DNA of 64,000 nucleotides from Dictyobacter vulcani. Lineage in GTDB: Bacteria > Chloroflexota > Ktedonobacteria > Ktedonobacterales > Ktedonobacteraceae. Below, piece after piece: positions 35,794-44,442 of this stretch (its first letter is position 1; each line of letters begins with the position of its first letter). Location of the stretch: contig NZ_BKZW01000002.1 of the NCBI RefSeq assembly GCF_008974265.1, positions 372,001 through 436,000 on the forward strand, in the 5' to 3' direction. The notes beneath the pieces were generated by a model, which saw only the letters and a list, made by a program, of their open reading frames with translations, did no database searches and had not been told where the DNA came from. A program made the translations under genes and the position numbers.

Positions 35794-35930
35794 TGATCCA
35801 CTTTTGTGGTCAGGACAAATGGGTGGCTAGGTCATCAATTCTTCATAGTGCGTCGGGCTCAGATATCCCAAGAGATACCAGGGTCGCGAGCAACCTGGGC
35901 CAATGGTTTTCCACTCGTTTCCATCAGCAC
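35794..35930 (-). pseudogene. IS3-family terminus with end of OrfB
   Basis: On the minus strand the frame reads CSRPWYLLGYLSPTHYEELM and a Thr before the stop at 35827. GYLSP..YE is the usual end of IS3-family OrfB transposases. About 30 bases beyond the stop is the probable IS end, TGATCCACTTTTGTGG (complement shown, at 35794). The rest of the element is missing. Confidence 0.7.
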
Positions 35931-36009
35931 CCACATCACAAAACGACTGCCAACATTTTTTCTCCATTAATATTAAATAAATAATGTAATGTATGTTTTT
36001 CTACTTTGC

Positions 36010-36147
36010 AAGATCATTGTGATGGAGCATGGTCAGATCGTCGAGCAAGGGACCCACGACGAATTAATGAAGGCCGGCCAAAAGTATTGGTCAATGTTCA
36101 CACGCCAGGCTTCTAGCTATCTTGAGTCCAACGCATCGGCCGAGTAA
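36010..36147 (+). pseudogene. ABC transporter ATP-binding protein, last 45 residues
   Basis: From about 36010 the plus strand reads KIIVMEHGQIVEQGTHDELM then KAGQKYWSMFTRQASSYLE and stops at 36145. This is the conserved D-loop-distal end of a fused membrane/ATPase ABC exporter (GxIVExGTHxEL). Everything before it is absent, with IS3 remains just upstream. Its last 31 bases overlap the end of the convergent BNR-protein gene. Confidence 0.8.
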
Positions 36148-37184
36148 ACTGGCACAATAACTAGTGCGTGTATGCGTTCTCCTGGAGACATATTCGCTGG
36201 CCATTGAATTGGGAGCTCATTCCAGGATAAGCCAGCATTGGCGGAACGGAAAATGCCTTTGTTATTGGCAGCGTAAAAGACGCCTGCTTCCGCTTCATTT
36301 GTGGCGAGAACAGAGGCCAACAGGCCATGAGTTGCGGGTAGGCCGGCGCTGATCTGTTGCCAATCATTATGGCCAGTGCGGCGGTAGATAGCCGACTCGG
36401 CTCGCATGGGATTATGCGCCTCCTGTGGTCCGTGAGCCGCTGAGATAATAATCGTGTCTGGATCGGCGGGATCAACTGCTACGCTCCAGAGATAATGATG
36501 TTGCAGTCCACGATCGGGCCGGAACCAGGTGTCACCACCATCATCACTCTGAACGAAGCCATTACCAGGATGCATAAAACCATCGCCAGCGGCTGAATAG
36601 AGTCGGTTGGGCACCAGGCGATGCATGATCAGCGTATGGGTATCAAAAGGCCCATCAGCTTTTTTGTCTTCCCAGGTCTGACCACCATCCAGACTGCGTA
36701 CCAATGCGCCTGCTTCAGCCGCCGCGAAGACGCGTCCAGCTTGGACAGGATCAGGCGTAATCCAACGGATATGACTGGTATATGGACGCGGCGGGAAGCT
36801 CCAGGTTGGAGCCGAGGGGAGTTGCAGTAATGTCGTTAACTCGTGCCAATTTACGCCTCCATCCTCAGAACGAAAGATTGCGCTTGGCTCGGTCCCCGCA
36901 TACACAACCCCATAGCCATGTACTTGCTCTAGCGGGCTGACCGCGACCGACATAATCTGCCTGTGGGTGATACCTGTCTCTACATGTTTCCAGTTGGCAC
37001 CGGCATCAATACTGTACCATAGACCATGATTGTTTGTACCGCAATAGATACGTTCCAGATGAGCAGGATCGACCGCGATACATTGTGGCTCAGAGTCTCG
37101 CAGTTGCAGATCTGCGAGCCAGTCATCTCCATGCTGAGTTATGCATGCCAACGAATTTTGCAGCGCTGCATAGATCTTTACCAT
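36117..37184 (-). CDS. BNR/sialidase-like beta-propeller protein
   Basis: This 355-residue protein has several Asp-box (BNR) motifs: SIDAGANWKHV, SEDGGVNWHEL, SLDGGQTWED, SDDGGDTWFRP and SANAGLSWNEL. This marks a six- to seven-bladed beta-propeller like those in sialidases, Vps10-type and photosystem-assembly proteins. There is no signal peptide and no sialidase active-site signature, so a binding or unknown role is likely. It follows the sugar cluster on the same strand. Its last codons overlap the ABC remnant, so its natural C terminus may be altered. Confidence 0.8.
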   Translation of the reverse strand: MVKIYAALQNSLACITQHGDDWLADLQLRDSEPQCIAVDPAHLERIYCGTNNHGLWYSIDAGANWKHVETGITHRQIMSVAVSPLEQVHGYGVVYAGTEPSAIFRSEDGGVNWHELTTLLQLPSAPTWSFPPRPYTSHIRWITPDPVQAGRVFAAAEAGALVRSLDGGQTWEDKKADGPFDTHTLIMHRLVPNRLYSAAGDGFMHPGNGFVQSDDGGDTWFRPDRGLQHHYLWSVAVDPADPDTIIISAAHGPQEAHNPMRAESAIYRRTGHNDWQQISAGLPATHGLLASVLATNEAEAGVFYAANNKGIFRSANAGLSWNELPIQWPANMSPGERIHALVIVPVYSADALDSR

Positions 37185-37392
37185 GGAAAACCCCCTTTTT
37201 GCACTTTAAAGTGGAATAAGCAGCCGCATTAGCAACGCAACAAGCAAAAATGACAGAAAATCTACTCCTCTCTATTATACCCCCCATCGTCTTCTCTACC
37301 ACTCTATCCAACTGGAGGAAAGATCAATCCATGAACCGACTCAGAGAAGATATAAAAAAATAGCAGGCAGGATACCTTATCTCTTTTCTTTT

Positions 37393-37426
37393 ATTCATGG
37401 GTGTGGGTGCACTCACACCCATGAAT
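37393..37426. terminator. Stem-loop after the GH13 gene
   Basis: ATTCATGGGTGTG (37393-37405) pairs exactly with 37414-37426. The 8-base centre is itself partly self-complementary. It starts 19 bases downstream of the minus-strand GH13 stop codon. In that direction it is followed by an A-rich, not U-rich, sequence, so it would be an atypical terminator or an mRNA-stabilising structure. Confidence 0.5.
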
Positions 37427-37444
37427 ACGTGTGTACGATTATGA

Positions 37445-39769
37445 TTATTGTTGATCTTTGCGTATGACGAGCAGGTGGACCTGATAGGGTTCGAAGGTTA
37501 ATGGGATGTTGTGTAGATCCTGGATTGGTTGGGATTGAGATGGGCTGTGCCAGGCGTCGTGGTATGCATATGGGCCGTGCTCTAATCCTGGCTGGTGCGG
37601 ATCGAGATGGGCGTTTGTCTGGATAGATTGGTTGGATACGTTGACGAGCAGGAGCGAGTTGTGTTCGCCCTGATGACGAACAACGGCATAAATGGCTTCG
37701 TGGTCAACGTTGACGGCAGTATAGCACACGCTGCCTTCACGCATCTCGGGGAGCTCTGTGCGCAGGCGGTGGACCAGGCGTATCTGCTCTTCGAGCTGCT
37801 CTTCGCCACCGATAAAGGTCATATAGGCACCGCCGCTGAGCGAGAAGATCGCTAACAAGGCGCGTGTGGCCTCAATGCCGAATTGTTCGCGCCGCCACTT
37901 CTTGCCCGCGCCGGGCCACCAGAAGGTATCATGCGAATCGATATGATGGGTAATCAGCGATCCCGGTGGCAGGACGGCGTTGCGATCGCGGAACCAGGCC
38001 GCCAGTTCCCGGCCATTTCTTGCTCCCGTGTGCTGATCTGTTTGTCCTGGCACCGATCTTAGTACCGCGTTGACCAACCAGTGTTCGTCATAGTTGTAGG
38101 TGACATCGAGTGCCTGGCGAAACAGCACACCGGATGGTTCGGTATAGAGCACAATATCATCTTTCAGGGCTTTGAGGCGAGGGCGTAGCTGCTCAAAGAG
38201 CGAGAGGACTCCCAGGGGAGAGTAGCTGGCTCGTTTCTGTGTCGCTGTGGACCAGTCAGGCAGATCATTATAGGTAGGTGCATCAAAGCGGAAGCCATCG
38301 ATATCGAGCTTACGCACCAGCGTCTCCGTCGCCTCACAGAAATACTGTTGCCAGGCAAGATTGGCCACATTAAAGGCTTTGGTGTACATGCCAATAATGT
38401 TTTGTGCCGAATCGCGCATAAACCATTCGGGATGTTCATCGGCCAGGGGGTGGCGCGGGAGTGAACCACCGCGCCAGTGAGGCTCGAAGTCCAGAATATG
38501 GCGGCTCCAGGCAATGAGGTAGGCATCGCTACCCTCAAGGTGCAGCGTTTCTTCAATGGGAATATTATCATCCAGGCGGTCAGCATAGGGACCAGAGCGA
38601 ACGGTATCTGCGACCTGCGTTATCCCCTCCTGATCGATCACCCCATGCATCAGGATATCCAGCAGCACACGAATCCCCAGCTGATGGCATTTTTGCACCA
38701 GCGCACGCATCTGCTCTTCATCTCCATAGGATGTCGTGATATCAGCATAGTCATGGACATTATAACTGGGGTATGGCTGGCGTGGCATAATCTCGATCGC
38801 ATTAAAGCCCAGTCCCTTAATACGCTCTAGATCAGCAGCGAGATCCTGAACGGTTGGATATGGCGCGTAGCGATAGCCACCCCAGAAAGGCGCATAGCCA
38901 ATCTGCACCTCAAAGACGCTGGCGGTGTTGATCCACGCTGGCCGATCGTTGGGTGTATTGAGATTCAGCGTCGTATACCAGCTAGCGATATGATCGCGTG
39001 TCTCCTCCCAGCTACTGTTCAGAGCATCGAGCTCAATGGCACGATAGATCAGTGTATCACTGGCAGTCAGGCGACCGGCCAGAGTTGTATTGAGCGTGAT
39101 CTGGAATGTATCGCCTTGCGCCTGGGCGCTAACCGCGCCGATCTCGCTACGACAGAATGGCCAGACCACCATCACCTGTTGCTCCTTCGCTTGATGGAGC
39201 GCGATCAATCCAGCGGCGCCATCAACGCTTCCAATGGATGAGATCCTGGTGGCCTTTTCAAGCGCCGCCGCTGCAATGCCTGGTCGAATCTTGTTGCCAG
39301 GAGCCTCAAAGTGCCAACTCTTCAGATCATCAGGTTGGAACGTGAGGGAAAGACGGACATCGCGGAGCGTCGCCGGCTCTGCCTCTGTAGCCTGTAGAGG
39401 ACGGATCTCAAACGAGAGCTCCAGACGTGGATGCCGTGGGCGGAAAGTATAGTGCCAGTGCAGCTGCCAGTTTTCAGCCTCCGTGACCACCGTGTACGTC
39501 TCCTGATCACCATCCAGACGATAGAGCGGAGTAGCGTCAGTGCGACGCACTGCGGTAATCTGATGCGTATCCTGATACGTGAGCCCAAAAGGAAAGCCGC
39601 GCGTCTCATAGCCCTCCGTACTGATCTCAACCGACAGGCGTAGCGGAAGTGTCTTCTCGCCTTGCAGTAATCCCTGGATCAAGCCCGTCTGTGGATCCAG
39701 TTGCAAACCAAGCTGGTGATAACGATCATACAGCACAAGTGCTGTATCTGTTCCTTGCTGTATAGACAT
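37445..39769 (-). CDS. GH13 family glycosidase (alpha-amylase superfamily)
   Basis: This 774-residue enzyme has an N-terminal beta-rich domain (about 1-275), then a GH13 barrel. Region I is VLLDILMHG (about 368-376), region II GFRFDAP with nucleophile Asp496, region III VLYTEPS with acid Glu544, and region IV HIDSHD with Asp614. These enzymes act on alpha-glucosidic bonds. There is no signal peptide, so it acts on cytoplasmic alpha-glucans or oligosaccharides. The ATG at 39769 is preferred to the in-frame TTG at 39784 because GGAG precedes it. It belongs to the GntR/ROK/isomerase cluster. Confidence 0.87.
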   Translation of the reverse strand: MSIQQGTDTALVLYDRYHQLGLQLDPQTGLIQGLLQGEKTLPLRLSVEISTEGYETRGFPFGLTYQDTHQITAVRRTDATPLYRLDGDQETYTVVTEAENWQLHWHYTFRPRHPRLELSFEIRPLQATEAEPATLRDVRLSLTFQPDDLKSWHFEAPGNKIRPGIAAAALEKATRISSIGSVDGAAGLIALHQAKEQQVMVVWPFCRSEIGAVSAQAQGDTFQITLNTTLAGRLTASDTLIYRAIELDALNSSWEETRDHIASWYTTLNLNTPNDRPAWINTASVFEVQIGYAPFWGGYRYAPYPTVQDLAADLERIKGLGFNAIEIMPRQPYPSYNVHDYADITTSYGDEEQMRALVQKCHQLGIRVLLDILMHGVIDQEGITQVADTVRSGPYADRLDDNIPIEETLHLEGSDAYLIAWSRHILDFEPHWRGGSLPRHPLADEHPEWFMRDSAQNIIGMYTKAFNVANLAWQQYFCEATETLVRKLDIDGFRFDAPTYNDLPDWSTATQKRASYSPLGVLSLFEQLRPRLKALKDDIVLYTEPSGVLFRQALDVTYNYDEHWLVNAVLRSVPGQTDQHTGARNGRELAAWFRDRNAVLPPGSLITHHIDSHDTFWWPGAGKKWRREQFGIEATRALLAIFSLSGGAYMTFIGGEEQLEEQIRLVHRLRTELPEMREGSVCYTAVNVDHEAIYAVVRHQGEHNSLLLVNVSNQSIQTNAHLDPHQPGLEHGPYAYHDAWHSPSQSQPIQDLHNIPLTFEPYQVHLLVIRKDQQ

Positions 39770-39810
39770 AATGCTCTGCTCCAATCAAGATAGTGTTATC
39801 GGTTGTATTG

Positions 39811-41553
39811 CTATTTGACAAAGGCTTTCACCACTTTGCATGGTTTGGCTGGTGATAGATTACGCAGGGTATAGTTGCCGACACTGGCCGGGATAATAAT
39901 GCTCTCGGCGAAGCGCAATTCAACCGCAGCATTGCCCTCGCTCAGGATCTCGCAGCGTTCCCCTTCCACCAGATTAAGCGCGACAAACTTGCCAGCGGTC
40001 TGATCATCGATCTGCGCGTGAAACTCCAGTCGATGAATGGCAAAGAAGAGTTGCTCAATATTGCCAATACTATATTCCGCCCAGTCGTCGCCTGCGCGTA
40101 GAAGTGTAGGGGTGGGGCACAGATGGTCGCGTACCCAGTCAGTACGGCGCGTGGGTTCAAGATTGGCAAAGGCATGGTCCAGATGGACATGGCGTAGATT
40201 GCCTGACAGATCACTACGCAGATAATCGTAGATCTTAAAGGTAAAGATATACGGGGTGGCGCTAATCTCCAGGACCAGATTATTAGCACCGCTACAATGG
40301 ACCGTGCCGCTGGGAATCAGAAACAGGTCGTGAGGATGACTGGGCTGGCTGTTGACATAGGTATCGATCTCAAATGGCTCTTTATGATCGCGTGCCGCAT
40401 AGGCCGCAGCCTTAAAGCTTTCCAGGTCCGTCTCCTCGCGCAGGCCCAGGTAGACTTGTGCCTCGGGATCACAGGTCACGATATAATATGTCTCGTCCTG
40501 AGTGAAGGGTTCACCGAACTCATTGCGAATATAGTCAACGCGTGGATGCACCTGGCAGGAAAGGTTTGTGCCTCCCATCGTATCCAGATAATCGAACCGG
40601 ATCGGAAAGTAGCTCCCGTAGCGCGCGGCGATCGGAACTCCCAGCACGGCATCGGTCTCCTGCCAGAGCAGGTAGTCAAACGCGCATTCGATAGAGTACT
40701 CACCATTGCCCAGGAGCAAGCCATTCTCCGGCGCGATCAGCTCAAAGGACCAGGCATAATTGGGCTGTTCAGGAGGCAGGCCAAACTGCTCTTTCATCCA
40801 CTGTCCACCCCAGGGTCCAGGCGCGAACCAGGGCTTCACACGAAAAGGCTGCTGTGCCAGCGCATGCAGAGCACGACGGAACTCATCTCCCCCGACCATT
40901 CGTGGCTCATCACAGGACGTCCCATCCACATAGAGATCCAGTCGACCAAGCTCCTGGCGTTTAATGCGATTGAGCATCGGCCAGTCAACAAAGTAGAAAC
41001 GCTTATACGTCTGAGCAAAGGGAAATTGCTGCTGGGAGCCCACATTATAGACCTGGCCCTGGCTAGCCAATGCCTGACCACGATCTTTTGGCACATCAAC
41101 ATAGACATGCAGTCCCTGAGGAACGAAGAGTGACGCGCCATAGCCATAGACAATACGAATACCGCCTGATTTTTCCAGCCCCGTACGCAACTGTGCTACC
41201 GCCGACTCATCCCAGAGCTCAGCCAGCGTGCCATGATACAACCTGCCGAAGACAGGATCATCGGTCAGATAGCTCTCCAAAACCTGATCCAGCCGCTCTT
41301 CAGGCAGCAAACAGCTATCCGTCGAGAACCACTTTACCTCCACACCAAGCCCCTCAAGGGCTGTACGTAGCCGGGTGATAAAGGGTGTCCAGGGCAGACC
41401 GACAAAGCCATCAACGCTGACGACCAGTGTCGAATAATTGTCCTGTAGGCGCGTGAAAATCTGACGTGCCAGATGAGCATACCCCGACTTTATCTGGAGT
41501 TCCGGAAACACATGGATCGGCTCAGTACGATAAACAGATGCATTGACAGACAT
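39811..41553 (-). CDS. Class I mannose-6-phosphate isomerase-like protein
   Basis: This 580-residue protein has an N-terminal region like a nucleoside-kinase fold (STLVVSVDGFVGLPW, without a proper Walker A). The C-terminal half is a type I phosphomannose isomerase-like cupin. Its landmarks are FAPGPWGGQWMKEQFG, the metal-site HPRVDYIRNEFGE and HPHDLFLIPSGTVHCSG. The family converts mannose-6-phosphate to fructose-6-phosphate. The start at 41553 has AAGAAGG upstream. Its neighbours (phosphoglucose isomerase, ROK kinase, GH13) support hexose catabolism. Confidence 0.82.
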   Translation of the reverse strand: MSVNASVYRTEPIHVFPELQIKSGYAHLARQIFTRLQDNYSTLVVSVDGFVGLPWTPFITRLRTALEGLGVEVKWFSTDSCLLPEERLDQVLESYLTDDPVFGRLYHGTLAELWDESAVAQLRTGLEKSGGIRIVYGYGASLFVPQGLHVYVDVPKDRGQALASQGQVYNVGSQQQFPFAQTYKRFYFVDWPMLNRIKRQELGRLDLYVDGTSCDEPRMVGGDEFRRALHALAQQPFRVKPWFAPGPWGGQWMKEQFGLPPEQPNYAWSFELIAPENGLLLGNGEYSIECAFDYLLWQETDAVLGVPIAARYGSYFPIRFDYLDTMGGTNLSCQVHPRVDYIRNEFGEPFTQDETYYIVTCDPEAQVYLGLREETDLESFKAAAYAARDHKEPFEIDTYVNSQPSHPHDLFLIPSGTVHCSGANNLVLEISATPYIFTFKIYDYLRSDLSGNLRHVHLDHAFANLEPTRRTDWVRDHLCPTPTLLRAGDDWAEYSIGNIEQLFFAIHRLEFHAQIDDQTAGKFVALNLVEGERCEILSEGNAAVELRFAESIIIPASVGNYTLRNLSPAKPCKVVKAFVK

Positions 41554-41629
41554 AAAACCAACCTTCTTGCATAGCGAATAAAGCAAGATGATCTATTCCC
41601 AGCGGACACACCTCAGTATCCGCTGACTC

Positions 41630-42433
41630 TCAGATCATCGTGGGAGGTAGATCAAAGCTAAAAATCGCGCCAGATATCACCAACCAGTTCAGGATTAGCC
41701 ATAAACTCGTAGAGTTCAGGATTTTCCTGCCAGGACGTATATACATTGGCCGGTCGGTGGGAATGCCGAGCAGTGGGAAGTCCGCAGGCGTGGCGTAGCG
41801 TACCTCAGGTACCGTCGTATAGCGTGGATTACGAGCCAGTGTGCCATCGGCAAGGAAAAAGTAGGCTGGTCCGCCAAGGGAGCGCAGGTGCTCATACTCC
41901 AGTTGATTTTCGCGCGCGCACCAGGCGCCAAAGGAGACCGGCTCATCACCCTCCGTCACCACCAGGTGGACCCAGCCGAAAGGGATCACCAGTTTATCAC
42001 CCGGCCCAAACGGAACCAGGTAAGCACGCGTCACATCTGGCGCACACTCCTTTTGTAGATACACCTGGCCATGGCCGGTCCAGAACTCATAGACCTCCGA
42101 ATAACGCAGGCCCGTTCCTGGTTTCTCTGAATGGATATGTCCCTGGCTGCGTAAGCGCTCATGCCCCAGCGTTCCATGATTATAGACAACCGAGCCATAG
42201 AGGAGTCCTTGCTGTTCAATGGCAGAAAAATCCTCCTTACGACCAATGTCCATATAAATAGTGTAGAGATGATCAGGTCCCTGAGCCTGTGTATCCGCCA
42301 GCATCGGCCGTGCCTGCTGGAGCGTCCGCACCTCACCATCGGGATGGAAGATATCCGCACCAAAATCCAGGCGTAACTGCTCCTTATTGAGGCGCAGATC
42401 CATGCCACTAAAAGAATGCAAATCCTTCATCAT
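41630..42433 (-). CDS. Cupin-type phosphoglucose isomerase, frameshifted near the end
   Basis: This is an archaeal-type (cPGI) glucose-6-phosphate isomerase. The cupin metal ligands are in GHIHSE (His99, His101) with a Glu at about 114-117 and His156 in PFGWVH. The enzyme interconverts glucose- and fructose-6-phosphate. After PTDRPMY the frame differs from the family. In another frame the DNA encodes a natural-looking end, YTSWQENPELYEFMANPELV ... WRDF, with its stop at 41658. A two-base TA gain in TATATA explains this. The catalytic part is intact. GGAGG precedes the start. Confidence 0.85.
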   Translation of the reverse strand: MMKDLHSFSGMDLRLNKEQLRLDFGADIFHPDGEVRTLQQARPMLADTQAQGPDHLYTIYMDIGRKEDFSAIEQQGLLYGSVVYNHGTLGHERLRSQGHIHSEKPGTGLRYSEVYEFWTGHGQVYLQKECAPDVTRAYLVPFGPGDKLVIPFGWVHLVVTEGDEPVSFGAWCARENQLEYEHLRSLGGPAYFFLADGTLARNPRYTTVPEVRYATPADFPLLGIPTDRPMYIRPGRKILNSTSLWLILNWLVISGAIFSFDLPPTMI

Positions 42434-42496
42434 TAAAATCCTCCGTAATTGACCGCAAGAGTCGAATCTACCGCTTATATTCGTTGTGCATCATGT

Positions 42497-43465
42497 TTAA
42501 AGATAAATATCTGGATGAAATATTGCCTGGGCGACGCCAAACAGGGCCGCTGTATCCCCCAGCGTGGCGGGCATCACGACCACACGGCCACGTGGAATCG
42601 TCCAGGCATGGGCACTGACGTACGCCTGTACTGCTGACAGGAACAGGTGATGAGAATGCATAAAGCCACCACCCAGCACCACCACATCTGGATCATAAGC
42701 ATGGATCAAGGAGACGATGCCGCAGCCGAGGTGGCGCGCAAATCGATCGACAATCGAGAGCGCGAGCCGATCGTGTTGGTCCGCCGCCGCGAAGAGATGA
42801 CGTGGCGTGTGGTCGGTCGTATGCAGGATAGAAGTAGAGTCACTGGTCAGTCCCTCCTCGATCTGGCGGCTTAAAGCGGCTGTGCCTATTAGCACCTCCA
42901 GGCAACCCATATTGCCACAACTACAACGTGGTCCATCGGCCTGAATCGTAATGTGTCCACCGAGGATCCCGCGCATACTTCGCTGACCGCGCAGCACGCG
43001 ACCATTGATCACCACACTACTCCCAACACCAGTACCCAGCGTCAGGCAAACGATATTCTTATCGCCGCGACCTGCTCCATGAGTAAACTCACCCAGGGCA
43101 TACATACGAGCATCATTTTCAACCAGGACCGGCCGCCCAAGCTCCCGAGACAACTGCTCGCCCAGCGGAACATGGATCAATTCGCGCAGCGTCTCATTAA
43201 CATCGAGGATCATACCGGACTGTGGATCGACGATGCCACGGATTGAGAGACCGATCGCGGAAATTTCATGTTGTGCCAGGACCGACCGGCCCATATTGAT
43301 AATCCTGCTTAGCACATCATCTGTGTGAGCCCCGGCAGTATGATTGAGCGCCACAACCTCTCCCCTGATCATCGTATCGCCCTGGATAATTCCAGTCTTG
43401 ATGCGCGTTCCTCCCACATCAAAGGCCAGGACCGCGCCTTGCGCTGAGCATCCCTCGTCAGTCAT
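42497..43465 (-). CDS. ROK family sugar kinase
   Basis: This 322-residue protein is a ROK kinase. The ATP motif DVGGTRIKTG is at 16-25, the catalytic Asp118 is in VENDARMYALGE, and the zinc site has His171 with Cys181, Cys183 and Cys188 (GHITIQADGPRCSCGNMGC). It phosphorylates glucose or a similar hexose. It has its own start and no HTH, so it is a kinase and not a ROK repressor. Its ribosome site is a run of seven G followed by AG, and a TAGA repeat lies just upstream. Confidence 0.93.
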   Translation of the reverse strand: MTDEGCSAQGAVLAFDVGGTRIKTGIIQGDTMIRGEVVALNHTAGAHTDDVLSRIINMGRSVLAQHEISAIGLSIRGIVDPQSGMILDVNETLRELIHVPLGEQLSRELGRPVLVENDARMYALGEFTHGAGRGDKNIVCLTLGTGVGSSVVINGRVLRGQRSMRGILGGHITIQADGPRCSCGNMGCLEVLIGTAALSRQIEEGLTSDSTSILHTTDHTPRHLFAAADQHDRLALSIVDRFARHLGCGIVSLIHAYDPDVVVLGGGFMHSHHLFLSAVQAYVSAHAWTIPRGRVVVMPATLGDTAALFGVAQAIFHPDIYL

Positions 43466-43470
43466 AATCT

Positions 43471-43504
43471 CCCCCCCTTCCTTATAGATAGATAGATAGA
43501 TAGA
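43471..43504. repeat. Homopolymer plus tetranucleotide repeat before the ROK gene
   Basis: Seven C (43471-43477; G on the coding strand) form part of the ribosome site of the ROK kinase gene. Five TAGA units follow at 43485-43504, all in the 62-base gap between gntR and the ROK gene. Such tracts mutate easily by slippage and could change translation of the ROK gene. Confidence 0.7.
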
Positions 43505-43527
43505 AAACTGGATAATGAACGGGACCG

Positions 43528-44310
43528 TTATTTGCTGGCGGGAAGAAATTCGACTTCGATGCGTGCGCGATCGCCACGTTGTAATGCCTGAGAATACTCA
43601 AATGCTCGTCCATTGGCCAGATAGGCGGTACTATCCAGGCGCAGCAAGGGACTACTGAGTGCGATATCAAGCAAACGTGCTTCCCATTGTCCAGCTGCCA
43701 CCGCCTCCAGGCTACGTTTGCCATGCGCGATATTTAACTGGTAACGCTGGTGCAGATGCTGATAGAGCGAACCGGTGGAAATATTATCATGTTCCAGTCC
43801 TGGACAGAGATATTCAGGAATATAGGTTGTCGAGACCAGAATCTTCTCACCTGCTACCGAACGTACGCGTACAATTATATGCACAGGTTCGCGTGGAGGG
43901 ATCCCCAGCTGTAAAGCAACTTCCACTGGAGCCGGAATAACCTCCTGCCGCAACACCTCGGTCGTCAGCACCAGGCCGCGCCGCTGCATATCTTCAAAAA
44001 AGCCGAAGGCGCGCTGGACAAAATGCTCCTGGAGCTTGGGCGACGCCACGAACGTCCCCTTCCCCTGCACGGCACGCAACTTCCCATTCTGCACCAGTTC
44101 AGCGATCGCGCGGCGCACCGTAATGCGGCTAACGCCAAACTCGCGACACAGCTCCGGCTCCGAAGGGATCAGCGAATCGACCGCCCATTTCCCATCCGCA
44201 ATCTGCCCCAGCATAATCTCCTTGATGATGTGATACTTAGGCAATGGCGTCCTGGAACCTGATGGCATATACAGGTCCGTCTCCAGAAGCGCGCGATCTA
44301 CAGAATCCAT
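43528..44310 (-). CDS. GntR/UTRA family regulator of the sugar cluster
   Basis: This 260-residue protein has the GntR winged helix (PSEPELCREFGVSRITVRRA, then IAELVQNGKLRAVQGKGTFV) and a UTRA ligand-binding domain with TYIPEYLCPGL and LDSTAYLANGRAFEYSQA. UTRA domains bind sugar phosphates and similar effectors. It is the first gene of the minus-strand hexose cluster and probably its repressor. An IS4 element begins only 28 bases before the ATG at 44310, which has a weak ribosome site, so its own promoter has probably been replaced. Confidence 0.92.
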   Translation of the reverse strand: MDSVDRALLETDLYMPSGSRTPLPKYHIIKEIMLGQIADGKWAVDSLIPSEPELCREFGVSRITVRRAIAELVQNGKLRAVQGKGTFVASPKLQEHFVQRAFGFFEDMQRRGLVLTTEVLRQEVIPAPVEVALQLGIPPREPVHIIVRVRSVAGEKILVSTTYIPEYLCPGLEHDNISTGSLYQHLHQRYQLNIAHGKRSLEAVAAGQWEARLLDIALSSPLLRLDSTAYLANGRAFEYSQALQRGDRARIEVEFLPASK

Positions 44311-44442
44311 ACGTTTAACCAATCAATTCGTGATAACATACATGAGTCATCCCGAATTTTAAGGTCGGGCTTGTAAAAAGACACCTTCCGAGAGAGACTG
44401 AAGAAAGTAACGAATATTCAGTCAATCCAGGAGGTGTTTTTC

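Noticed and set aside
43485-43504. Tandem TAGA units as a CRISPR-like array
   Set aside because: Units are four bases with no spacers; it is a microsatellite.
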